Of a stretch of DNA of 64,000 bases, positions 8,726 to 16,241 are shown in pieces. The DNA is taken from positions 84,882 to 148,881 of the forward strand of contig NZ_JHXM01000010.1 in the NCBI RefSeq assembly GCF_000621725.1. Reading direction: 5' to 3'. Under the pieces are notes generated by a model. It worked only from the letters and a program-made list of their open reading frames with translations. It made no database searches and was not told where the DNA came from. Within the stretch, counting starts at the first letter, position 1. Every line of letters begins with the position of its first letter. The position numbers were made by a program, and so were the translations under genes. The stretch comes from Xylanibacter brevis ATCC 19188 (lineage in GTDB: Bacteria; Bacteroidota; Bacteroidia; Bacteroidales; Bacteroidaceae).

Positions 8726-10262
8726 CCGTCATTGTGATGAGTGGGATAATCATTTCCTCCATTGAGATGCCTCCATGCTGGAATGTATCTCTGTAGTATG
8801 ACACATAATAGTTATAATTGTTTGGATAGGCAAAGAACGCATCGCTGGTGGCAAATACGTAGCTTGTCGAAAGGTTGGGTGAGGGCAACTGCGCCTTTTC
8901 CGGTTCCTTGATGACGAACAGCTCCTTAGAGTCGTACGAGAGGTTCTTTCCCAGTTTATAGCGCAGGTTGGTGTTCGTGTTGCGATCGCCCACAATCTTC
9001 ACCGGTTTTGTGCAACGGATGCTGCCGTGGTCGGTGGTCACAATCACCTTGTAGTCCGTCTGTGCCAGCCATTTAAAGAATTCAGCAATCACCGAGTGGC
9101 GGAACCATGATAGTGTGATGCTGCGGTAGGCCGACTCGCTGTTAGCCAGTTCACGTACCATTCTCGATTCCGTTCTGGCATGACTCAGCATGTCGATAAA
9201 GTTGAATACCACCACGTTCAGCTGGTTTTTGTCCAGTGTGTTCAACTGTTGCATAAACCTCTCAGCCTCTGCCGATGTATTGATTTTATGGTATGAGAAC
9301 GCCTCGTGCCTGCGATAGCGCTCCAACTGCGTCTGTATCAGTGGTCCCTCGTTCAGGTTCTTGCCCTCCTCCTCGTCTTCGTCCACCCACAGGTCTGGGA
9401 ACATCTTTGCAATCTTGTTGGGCATCAGTCCGCTAAAGATAGCATTACGTGCATATTGTGTAGCCGTGGGCAGTATCGACGAATACACATTCTCGTCAAT
9501 GTCAAACTGGTCGCCAATCTCCTGTGCCAGCATGCGCCATTGGTCATATCGAAAGTTGTCGAGCACCACCATGAAGACCTTCTCTTTCTGGTCGAGTAGG
9601 GGGAACACACATTCTTTGAAGATGCGATGCGACATCAGCGGCGCAGGCTTATTGTCCGTGATCCAGTCCATGTAGTTCTTCTTCACGAACTTCGAGAATC
9701 CCAGGTTAGCCTCCTCTTTCTGCATGGCCAGCATCTCAGACATCTGCGAGTCCGTGCTGCTTAGCTGCAGTTCCCAGTGCACCAGTCGTTTATACACCTC
9801 CACCCAGTCGTTCCAAGTGTTACAGTCCATGATTTGCATGGCAATCTGTTGAAACTGCTGCTGATACTGACTCTGAGTCACCTCCGTCTCGATCTCGCGT
9901 CGGTGAATATTTTTTTTCAGTGTCAGCAGAATCTGGTTGGGGTTCACCGGTTTTATCAGGTAGTCGGCAATCTTTTGTCCGATGGCCTGGTTCATGATGT
10001 TCTCCTCTTCGCTTTTGGTAACCATCACTACAGGAGTTGCGGGTGCAATCTCTTTGATGCGTTGCAGTGTCTCCAGCCCTGATAGTCCCGGCATCTGTTC
10101 GTCCAGAATCACCAGGTCAAACGAGCGCTCTTCGCACAAGTCTATGGCATCAGTACCATTCGATACCGTTGTCACCTCGTATCCTTTTTTCTCGAGAAAG
10201 ATGATATAGGCCTTCAGCAGCTCCATCTCATCATCCACCCATAGCAGTTGTCCGTTTGTCAT
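8712..10262 (-). CDS. porX: Type IX secretion response regulator PorX (receiver plus PglZ)
   Basis: 516 residues. Residues 1-125 are a CheY-like receiver with acidic pocket D10-D11, phosphoacceptor D54 and the conserved Lys in YLIKP. The remainder is an alkaline-phosphatase-fold PglZ domain with metal-site motifs VVLDNFRYDQW, ATQYARNAIFSG and VTTDHGS. This receiver-PglZ pair is the hallmark of PorX, which with PorY and SigP controls type IX secretion genes; PorX is reported to hydrolyse oligonucleotides. It is transcribed just downstream of porW (4 bases). Confidence 0.95.
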   Translation of the reverse strand: MTNGQLLWVDDEMELLKAYIIFLEKKGYEVTTVSNGTDAIDLCEERSFDLVILDEQMPGLSGLETLQRIKEIAPATPVVMVTKSEEENIMNQAIGQKIADYLIKPVNPNQILLTLKKNIHRREIETEVTQSQYQQQFQQIAMQIMDCNTWNDWVEVYKRLVHWELQLSSTDSQMSEMLAMQKEEANLGFSKFVKKNYMDWITDNKPAPLMSHRIFKECVFPLLDQKEKVFMVVLDNFRYDQWRMLAQEIGDQFDIDENVYSSILPTATQYARNAIFSGLMPNKIAKMFPDLWVDEDEEEGKNLNEGPLIQTQLERYRRHEAFSYHKINTSAEAERFMQQLNTLDKNQLNVVVFNFIDMLSHARTESRMVRELANSESAYRSITLSWFRHSVIAEFFKWLAQTDYKVIVTTDHGSIRCTKPVKIVGDRNTNTNLRYKLGKNLSYDSKELFVIKEPEKAQLPSPNLSTSYVFATSDAFFAYPNNYNYYVSYYRDTFQHGGISMEEMIIPLITMTGKKR

Positions 10263-10266
10263 ATCG

Positions 10267-13194
10267 TTACCATAAGTCTTCTAGTTCAAACTCATCGTCA
10301 TCGCCGCTGTCCTCCTCCTGTTTAGAGGTTGGCTCGTCCTCAGCATCTATCACAGGCTGCTCGTAGTCTGGCTGCTGCAGCAGATCCTCGTTGGAGATGG
10401 GCAGTGGCAAGAACGTCTTCTCGTAGAACTCGTCGTAGTCCTTGTAGCTATAGCGCGTGCCTATCAGCGCCAGGTTATGCTCGCTGATCACCAGCGTGCG
10501 ACATCGTTTCAGCATCTTGCCCATGGCCTCGGCAGCGTGCAGCTGTCTGGCATATTGCAGCGCCTCGTCGAAGTTCAGGAAGCCCCGTATCATCATGCGG
10601 TTGATGCCGTTGTCACGTTCAATCTCCATGTCAAAGTTGCGCACCATGAAGTTAGAGAAGTTAAACCGTGCCATCTCAAACAGCAGCTGGTTCTCTCCCG
10701 AAGTCGCGCGTCCTTCTGTTGAGTGCTCATTCAGCGAATCAGGCTGATAAACCAAGATGAAGAGGAACGGCATGTTGCGCTCAGCCGATAGCGTGTCGGC
10801 AGCCACCGAGTCGTTGCTTGCCGTGATGTCGCGTCTCGACCATATATCGTCCAGGTCGAACTTGCCGCCATGCAGCGTTCTTCCCTCCTGCACGCCTTTG
10901 ACGATCATGCCCGCCATCTCCGACACCTCGCTCTGCGGATATTTCTCCACCACCGTCTTCAGGTTCTCCACACAGCCTTTGGCGTCGCCCTGGTTCAGTA
11001 GGCTCAGTCCGTTGATGAACAAGAACTTAGCCCTGTTCTCACCCAGTGGGAACCGTTCTGCCGACAGTTTGGCGTTGGCCTGAATCATCTCGTGCTTGTT
11101 GGCTTTGAAAGCCTCGTACGTGGCGCCATAGATAGAGTCCTCCAGATGTTCGCCAAAGCGAGCGTTCTCCTCGAAGTACGGGTCGCTCAGCAAGATGGTC
11201 CATTCGCTTTCCGGATAGTCAGCCTGCATGCGAGCCAGACAGTTGTTGGCCATCAGTGTGTCGCCCCTCAGCGAGTATAGCAAGAACAAATGATACCAAG
11301 CCTGGTCGTTCTGCTCGTATTCAGGGTATTGCGATGTCAGTCTCAGCAACTGCTTCTCCGATAGCTTCAGGTTCTCCAGTTTATCCTTGAAGATGATGCC
11401 CGAGTTAAACAGTCCGTCCATGATGGTCGCATTGCTCTCCGCCAGTTGGTCCTCGGTGAAAGGTATCTGTGCCAAGTAGTATTCGCGGTTGTGTGGGTCG
11501 TTGGCCAGTGTGTCGTTCTCCGCCGTGTCGGTCTCGTTGCTCACCTCGTTGTTCTCCTCGTTCTCCGCCGTGTTCAGGCTGTCGGTCGTCTCCTCGCCGT
11601 TGGCCTCCCCCTGTAGGTTCACCACCGTCTTGTTCGCGCGCTGCCAGTCGTCCACGTTCTCACGCTTGCCCCATTGTCGCTGGAACTGCTGTTTACCCTG
11701 GTTCACCGCCATCTGGTTGTAGAAGTACCACTTGCCGTCTCTCGACGTCGTGTTGTTCTGCTGTGGCGTCGTGTTGCGTGTGTTACGTCCGTTGGTGGCG
11801 CTGATGCTCTGTTGCAACTTGTTCACCTGGGCCTCCAGCGCCTTGTCGCGTTCCTCCTTTTCCTTTTTCTTCAGTGCGTCTATCACGCGGTCGATGGCAG
11901 CCAGTCGCTCCTTCTCGGGCAGTTTTGCCAGCACCTGCAGCGAGTCCTGCAGATACACCGCATCCGTGTGGGGCACCAGTTCGTCCAGCACCTTCGAGCG
12001 GTGAGCCAGTTCCTCGTAGTCGTCGCGATCCTTGTCCAGCAGACCTATGGCCTCGCCATAGCAACGCTGCGCATCGTTGTATTTCTCCTTGATCCAGTAC
12101 AGGTCGCCCAATTTCAGTAGCAGCACACCCTTCTCTATACCGCTGCGCGTCGCCTTCTCGTTGCCTTTCTCATAGGCCCCGATAGCCTTGGCCGTGTCGT
12201 TCTGCATCAGGTAGATGTTGCCGATGGCGTAATACACCTGGTCCAGGTAGTCCTTGTTATTGTCAGATGCCGCCATACGCTTCAGTCGGCTAATCATCTT
12301 CTTCGCATTTCCCTTGGCCATCACCTCGGTCTGTGCTATCCGTGCGTTGAACTCCAGTTCGTAGGGTGGGTTCAGTCTTACCACCTTCTGGTAGGCCTTG
12401 TACGACAGCTCCTTGTGGTTCAGCGCCGCCTCCACCTGTCCTGTCAGGTACCATATGCGTGCCTTCTGCGCTGTGCGCTTCTCGTGCTTGGCCGTCTTGT
12501 GCAGGTAGGGCAGTGCCTTTTCCAGTTCGCCGTTCTTCAGGTAGAAGTCGGCCATTGTGGCGTCCCATGTCTTCTGCGCCTTGTAGTGGATGCTGTCGCG
12601 GTTCATGTTTCTGATCACGTCCTCGGCATCGTACAGCCAGTCCAGTTCGGTGTAGCAGCGTGCCAGCCAGGCGCGTGCCATGCCGTTGATAGCCGGCTGC
12701 CCCTGATACAGGCGGCTGACGTACGAGAAGGTGGCGGCCGCCTCGTCGAAGGCCCCCTTCTGAAACTGTGCCTGTCCCATCAGCATCCAAGCCTTCCACA
12801 GGAACGGGTTGTATTCGCCGCGCGACAACCATTCCCTGTCGCGTGCCGTTTTTTTCCTGGTCTTGTTCCACACCGGCTTCGCCTTGATAGAGTGCAGTTT
12901 GATGGTCTTCTCCATCTTCTCTATCGTGCGGTCGTACTTTCCTTTTCCCAGGTCACGGCTTTTCTTATTGCCCACCACGTAGAGGGGCAACATCTCCGTG
13001 AAGTTGTCCTTGTTGCCCTTTTCTTTCTCCTCGTCGCCCTCTATGTAGGCCAGCGAGCCGTTGTAGTAAGTGTTGTATTTGGCTGTGAAAGAATGCCAGA
13101 AGCGGCTATTCCCCGTATTTTTTTGCGTAGAGCAAGCTGTCATCAGCAGGAAGCTGATGACGCTACCTATACCTATATATAATAATCTACGCAT
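10267..13194 (-). CDS. porW: Type IX secretion lipoprotein PorW/SprE with TPR repeats
   Basis: 975 residues with a lipoprotein signal (lipobox LMTAC, Cys21) and many tetratricopeptide repeats in the first ~450 residues. A Gln/Asn/Thr-rich and then Glu-rich linker follows (about 465-570), then a second alpha-helical half and a very acidic C-terminus. SprE/PorW is needed for type IX secretion and links the PorLM motor to the translocon. Start of the conserved region (SRFWHSFTAKYNTYYNG) and adjacency to porX support the name. Confidence 0.9.
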   Translation of the reverse strand: MRRLLYIGIGSVISFLLMTACSTQKNTGNSRFWHSFTAKYNTYYNGSLAYIEGDEEKEKGNKDNFTEMLPLYVVGNKKSRDLGKGKYDRTIEKMEKTIKLHSIKAKPVWNKTRKKTARDREWLSRGEYNPFLWKAWMLMGQAQFQKGAFDEAAATFSYVSRLYQGQPAINGMARAWLARCYTELDWLYDAEDVIRNMNRDSIHYKAQKTWDATMADFYLKNGELEKALPYLHKTAKHEKRTAQKARIWYLTGQVEAALNHKELSYKAYQKVVRLNPPYELEFNARIAQTEVMAKGNAKKMISRLKRMAASDNNKDYLDQVYYAIGNIYLMQNDTAKAIGAYEKGNEKATRSGIEKGVLLLKLGDLYWIKEKYNDAQRCYGEAIGLLDKDRDDYEELAHRSKVLDELVPHTDAVYLQDSLQVLAKLPEKERLAAIDRVIDALKKKEKEERDKALEAQVNKLQQSISATNGRNTRNTTPQQNNTTSRDGKWYFYNQMAVNQGKQQFQRQWGKRENVDDWQRANKTVVNLQGEANGEETTDSLNTAENEENNEVSNETDTAENDTLANDPHNREYYLAQIPFTEDQLAESNATIMDGLFNSGIIFKDKLENLKLSEKQLLRLTSQYPEYEQNDQAWYHLFLLYSLRGDTLMANNCLARMQADYPESEWTILLSDPYFEENARFGEHLEDSIYGATYEAFKANKHEMIQANAKLSAERFPLGENRAKFLFINGLSLLNQGDAKGCVENLKTVVEKYPQSEVSEMAGMIVKGVQEGRTLHGGKFDLDDIWSRRDITASNDSVAADTLSAERNMPFLFILVYQPDSLNEHSTEGRATSGENQLLFEMARFNFSNFMVRNFDMEIERDNGINRMMIRGFLNFDEALQYARQLHAAEAMGKMLKRCRTLVISEHNLALIGTRYSYKDYDEFYEKTFLPLPISNEDLLQQPDYEQPVIDAEDEPTSKQEEDSGDDDEFELEDLW

Positions 13195-13209
13195 CTAAAA
13201 GAAAAACTC

Positions 13210-13419
13210 CTAAACGGCCGTTTTATTGCCCTCGCGGCGTTTTTTCTCTTCCATCAGGCAGGCTATCTTGCAGTCGCCCGATGCTTTGCTGCTGCATGTG
13301 GCACAGTCCTCGCCCTCCACTACGGGCGCGTCGGTGCCGCCTTTCGTCAGCATTGACGACAGTGCTGCCACAATGCCCAGCACTGCCAGTGAGATGAAAC
13401 AAATTAGTGCAAACTGCAT
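13210..13419 (-). CDS. Small Cys-rich single-pass membrane protein, function unknown
   Basis: 69 residues: an N-terminal transmembrane segment (about 3-23), then a short soluble tail with five Cys (CATCSS, DCKIACL) and a Lys/Arg-rich end. The Cys spacing could bind a metal or form disulfides, but no family is recognised. It lies between aroA (9-base gap) and porW (15-base gap) on the same strand, so it is probably co-transcribed with the PorW-PorX pair. Confidence 0.75.
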   Translation of the reverse strand: MQFALICFISLAVLGIVAALSSMLTKGGTDAPVVEGEDCATCSSKASGDCKIACLMEEKKRREGNKTAV

Positions 13420-13428
13420 ATTCTTTTA

Positions 13429-14688
13429 TTACTTGTTGATTGTGAATCCATTTTTCTCCAGATCATCCCAGAACATGGGGTACGACTTGCTCACCACCTG
13501 CGGGTTGTTGATGCTGATAGGTATGCGGAAGGCCATTGGCGCAAAGGCCAGTGCCATGCGGTGATCCTCGTAGGTGTCTATGGTGTAGGACGCGTTGCCG
13601 TTGGCTGTAGGCTGTCGCTTGCCGTCCCACATCAGTTCGCTGTCGTTGATGCTCTTCAGTTCGATGCCCATCTTCCTCATCTCAGTCTGCAGCGCCGCTA
13701 TGCGGTCGGTCTCCTTGATCTTCAGTGTCTGCAGTCCTGTGAAGTGGAAGGGCACGCCCAGTGCGCAACACGTGCACACGAACGTCTGCGCCAGGTCGGG
13801 CATGTTCACAAAGTCATATTCTAGTCTGGGCACGTGGCGTCCGCTCTTCTTCAGCGTCACCGTGGTGGGCACGCCCGGCTCTTTCGTCTCGAAGATGGTC
13901 TTCACGCCCAGCAGGCTAAACAGATAGCGCACGCCCGAGTCGCCCTGCTTCGAACCGTCCATCAGTCCGCTCAGTTTCACCTCGGCCTCCTCGTCCTTGC
14001 TCAGCGCCACCATCTCGTACCAGTAGCTGGCGCCGCTCCAGTCGTTCTCTATCAGGTAGGGGCGTGCCACGTAGGGCTTAGGCTGCACGGTGATGGTGTC
14101 TATCGACGTCCATTCGGCGTCAGCGCCAAACTCGCGCATGGTCCACAGCGTCAGGTCTATGTAGGGGCGCGAGATGATCTCGCCCGTCAGTCGCAGTGTC
14201 AGTCCTTTCTTCAGCACCGGGCCTATCATCAGCAGGGCCGAGGTGTATTGCGACGACATGTTACCGGCTATCTCCAGCTCGCCACCCTCCAACTGCTGTC
14301 CGCAGATTCTCAGTGGCGGAAAACCGTTCTCCCCCTCATATTCAATGTTGGCACCCAGATGTCTCAGCGCGTCCACCAGCAGTTTGATGGGGCGGTGCTT
14401 CATGCGGTCGGTGCCCGTGATGACGTGTTCGCCGTGCTCCGTGGCCGACAGGAATGCCGTCATGAATCTCATGGCCGTGCCGGCCGCTTTGATGTCGATG
14501 ACGTGAGGCATCTGTTCCAGTGCGCGTACAATCACCTCCGTGTCGTCGCAGTCGCTCAGGTTGTCGGGCAGTGTGTCGCCGCCGGTCAGTGCGTGTATGA
14601 TGAGTGCACGATTAGAAATGCTCTTCGAGGCAGGCAGTTTGATGGTCGCCTGCAGCCTCTCTGGTGCTATGATATTATAAGTCTCCAT
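13429..14688 (-). CDS. aroA: 3-phosphoshikimate 1-carboxyvinyltransferase (EPSP synthase)
   Basis: Joins shikimate-3-phosphate and PEP in the shikimate pathway. Motifs are LPASKSISNRALI near the N-terminus, AAGTAMRFMTAF (the PEP loop in its Bacteroidota form), DRMKHRPIKLL, and KETDRIAAL with YEDHRMALAFAP near the C-terminus. A start at 14700 is possible, but the -7 box lies across it, so the next ATG at 14688 (protein METYNIIAPERL, 419 residues) is preferred and fits the family N-terminus. First gene of the unit leading to porW-porX-tsaE. Confidence 0.95.
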   Translation of the reverse strand: METYNIIAPERLQATIKLPASKSISNRALIIHALTGGDTLPDNLSDCDDTEVIVRALEQMPHVIDIKAAGTAMRFMTAFLSATEHGEHVITGTDRMKHRPIKLLVDALRHLGANIEYEGENGFPPLRICGQQLEGGELEIAGNMSSQYTSALLMIGPVLKKGLTLRLTGEIISRPYIDLTLWTMREFGADAEWTSIDTITVQPKPYVARPYLIENDWSGASYWYEMVALSKDEEAEVKLSGLMDGSKQGDSGVRYLFSLLGVKTIFETKEPGVPTTVTLKKSGRHVPRLEYDFVNMPDLAQTFVCTCCALGVPFHFTGLQTLKIKETDRIAALQTEMRKMGIELKSINDSELMWDGKRQPTANGNASYTIDTYEDHRMALAFAPMAFRIPISINNPQVVSKSYPMFWDDLEKNGFTINK

Positions 14689-14697
14689 AATTGACGG

Positions 14698-14705
14698 CAA
14701 AGTTA
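14698..14705 (-). promoter_or_regulatory. -7 box for aroA unit
   Basis: TAACTTTG on the minus strand, ending 9 nt before ATG 14688. The predicted transcript would begin only a few bases before the start codon. No convincing -33 element was found. Confidence 0.55.
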
Positions 14706-14784
14706 CAAAATAAATGTCATAATGCTACTGTCACCCCTTAATAATTAAAGTTTTTTGGAAAAACGTGAAAAAGATGCAGAAAAA

Positions 14785-14816
14785 TTTGGTGGTTTCGGAA
14801 AAAGTCAGTACCTTTG
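14785..14816 (+). promoter_or_regulatory. Promoter of tRNA-Pro
   Basis: -33 TTTG at 14785-14788 and -7 TACCTTTG at 14809-14816, separated by exactly 20 bp, the Bacteroidota consensus arrangement. The tRNA begins 31 bases after the -7 box. Confidence 0.85.
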
Positions 14817-14847
14817 CATCCGCAATTCGAAAGAAGCGCATCATGAT

Positions 14848-14923
14848 CGGGATTTAGCGCAGTTGGTAGCGCACACGTCTGGGGGGCGCGAGGTCGCTGG
14901 TTCGAGTCCAGTAATCCCGACCA
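14848..14923 (+). tRNA. tRNA-Pro, anticodon GGG
   Basis: A 76-nt cloverleaf with encoded CCA. The acceptor stem is CGGGATT/AATCCCG (7 bp), the D stem GCGC/GCGC, and the T arm GCTGG-TTCGAGT-CCAGT. The anticodon loop is CTGGGGG with GGG at 14881-14883. The anticodon stem has one A-C mismatch (14875/14889) and a closing T-G pair, so it is weaker than usual; the rest is canonical. Confidence 0.93.
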
Positions 14924-14928
14924 AAGAG

Positions 14929-14965
14929 AATCCAAATTACTGTTTCAGTAGTTTGGATTTTTTTT
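14929..14965 (+). terminator. Terminator after tRNA-Pro
   Basis: AATCCAAA at 14929-14936 pairs with TTTGGATT shortly before a T-run, with further inner pairing around the TACTG/CAGTA core. It lies five bases after the tRNA CCA. Confidence 0.85.
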
Positions 14966-15017
14966 GTGTCTTGTGGGAGTTCCCTCCTCCTGGCCTCCCC
15001 AGGGGGGGGGGATGGCA

Positions 15018-15060
15018 TAAAAGAAGGTCGAGCGGGTGTTAGCCGTTCGACCTTCTTTTA
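15018..15060. terminator. Bidirectional hairpin terminator
   Basis: TAAAAGAAGGTCGAGCGG and its complement (with one G-T pair) form a stem of about 18 bp around a 7-nt loop, with A-rich and T-rich sides. It ends the minus-strand gene at 15078 and can also stop transcription from the tRNA-Pro side. Just before it lies a homopolymer of ten G (15002-15011). Confidence 0.85.
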
Positions 15061-15077
15061 TTATTATGATGGTATGC

Positions 15078-15611
15078 TTACCAGATCAGTTCACCTTTGT
15101 AGAAATACACAATCGAGATGCGATAGCGAGGCTCGTTGTCGCTGGGGCTGCAAAGCTCGCCTGTCTTTCCGTCCATATACTGCAGTTGCTTCTGAAACAG
15201 CAGGTTGCGCTTGATATCCCTCACCCAGAACGTAGAGTCGGGGTTGGTGCGCATGGATGCTTCCTCTAGCAGGTTCAGTAGTTTAGGATTCTCGCGCAGA
15301 ATGCTCAAGGCCTCCTCTAGTTCGTTGCTTGAGACGTAGGGGTAGCCATAGTAAACACTGCTGTAGAACTGAGCGTCGATATCGTCTTTGCTGAATGGCT
15401 CACCAGCGCAAAAACGTATATGCTTGGGCGTTGTCTTGCCAAGCACCTTCAGTAGTATGCCATGCTCGTTGGCGCTCTCTTCGCGTATGCACAGATAGCG
15501 AGAGTTTACATACTGTTTATATGTGGTTTTGCCGCTTTTCTTCAAGATTCGCTCTTGTTTTCGGAGCACGGCAACTTCTCCTAAAGTCCAGTTGTTTGTA
15601 TTTGATCCCAT
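15078..15611 (-). CDS. Uncharacterised 177-residue protein
   Basis: No family is recognised. The product is hydrophilic, without a signal peptide or membrane segment, so probably cytoplasmic. It has a basic N-terminal third (LRKQERILKKSGKTTYKQY), an aromatic-rich middle (FYSSVYYGYPYVSS) and ends YRISIVYFYKGELIW. It is a single-gene unit with its own consensus promoter 170 bases upstream and a terminator right after its stop. The leader between promoter and gene contains a 32-bp tandem duplication. Confidence 0.7.
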   Translation of the reverse strand: MGSNTNNWTLGEVAVLRKQERILKKSGKTTYKQYVNSRYLCIREESANEHGILLKVLGKTTPKHIRFCAGEPFSKDDIDAQFYSSVYYGYPYVSSNELEEALSILRENPKLLNLLEEASMRTNPDSTFWVRDIKRNLLFQKQLQYMDGKTGELCSPSDNEPRYRISIVYFYKGELIW

Positions 15612-15651
15612 CTTATCGTGTGTAAATTATGTTATCTTTTATAAGTCTTGA

Positions 15652-15715
15652 GGTTTCTTCACTACTTCATTTTCCATTGTTTTGGTTTCTTCACTACTTC
15701 ATTTTCCATTGTTTT
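15652..15715 (+). repeat. 32-bp perfect tandem duplication
   Basis: Two identical 32-bp copies, 15652-15683 and 15684-15715, each starting GGTTTCTTCACTACTTC. They lie in the leader of the minus-strand gene at 15078-15611, between its promoter and start codon. Confidence 0.95.
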
Positions 15716-15780
15716 AAAGATTTCGACATAATGCCGGTTCTTTTCGACAGTTTAAGATATGTTATAGTTGTAATTCCTCG

Positions 15781-15812
15781 CAAAGGTAAATAATTTGTTC
15801 GAAATTACCAAA
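15781..15812 (-). promoter_or_regulatory. Promoter for the 177-residue protein gene
   Basis: On the minus strand, -33 TTTG (15809-15812) and -7 TACCTTTG (15781-15788) are separated by 20 bp. The start codon at 15611 is about 170 bases downstream, giving a long leader. Confidence 0.8.
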
Positions 15813-15907
15813 TTTCTGACAATAAAATTAAATAATTATTAAATAATTGAGTATTTTTCCATCCATTATAGTGCTACTTCGGCTGCGTAAAACGGCTGCT
15901 TCCTGCG

Positions 15908-15995
15908 CCTCGTAGTGGCGCTTTTGCTCCCTCATAGTGGCACTTTCGTCCCCTCATAGTGGCACTTTCGTCCCCTCATAGTGGCACTTTTGTTT
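15908..15995 (+). repeat. 22-bp array, CACTTTCG-type units (locus 1)
   Basis: Four units of exactly 22 bp start at 15908, 15930, 15952 and 15974; the core is CCTCATAGTGGCACTTTCG, with unit 1 slightly diverged. The next array continues in the same register. The whole stretch 15789-16241 has no coding potential. Confidence 0.95.
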
Positions 15996-16000
15996 TTGGT

Positions 16001-16110
16001 CCAGAGTCTGGAAAGTACATTTCTAGAGTCTAGATAAGGTCATTCTAGAGTCTGGATCGGGTCAATCTAGAGTCTAGAATGGTGTAGTCTAGAGTCTAGA
16101 TCGGGATCAA
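16001..16110 (+). repeat. 22-bp array with palindromic CTAGAGTCTAG cores (locus 1)
   Basis: Five 11-bp cores of form CYAG-AGT-CTRG at 16001, 16023, 16045, 16067 and 16089, spaced exactly 22 bp. The 11 bp between cores differ (for example AAAGTACATTT, ATAAGGTCATT, AATGGTGTAGT). Each core is a near-perfect two-fold symmetric site. Confidence 0.96.
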
Positions 16111-16238
16111 AAGTTACGCTATTGCAAGTCAAAACCATAAGTATTAGGATGCAATAGCGCCACTATTGCGTTGCAGAAGCGCCACTTTTGTGCTGCCACG
16201 CCGCTAGAAAGATGCTGCCACGCCGCCCCGGTGGCCTG
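16111..16238 (+). repeat. 22-bp array, CACTATTGC-type units (locus 1)
   Basis: Continues the register of the two preceding arrays: ATTGC at 16121 and 16165 and TTTGT at 16187; the word GCGCCACT occurs at 16157 and 16179, and GCCACGCCGC at 16195 and 16217. It ends at the stop codon of the regulator gene. Confidence 0.85.
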
Positions 16239-16241
16239 CCG

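Noticed and set aside
8480..8796. Three plus-strand frames open at once, with repeating hydrophobic peptides
   Set aside because: They arise because 22-bp units are read in all three frames; the real genes (tsaE, porX) are on the other strand and no start site or family supports coding.
15002..15011. Homopolymer of ten G as a phase-variation switch
   Set aside because: It is not inside a reading frame or between promoter boxes of a recognised gene, so no switch can be argued; it could also be a sequencing or assembly artefact.
16001..16110. Possible mini-CRISPR
   Set aside because: Repeats of 11 bp and spacers of 11 bp are far below CRISPR size, register is shared with a different unit type, and no cas gene is in the window.
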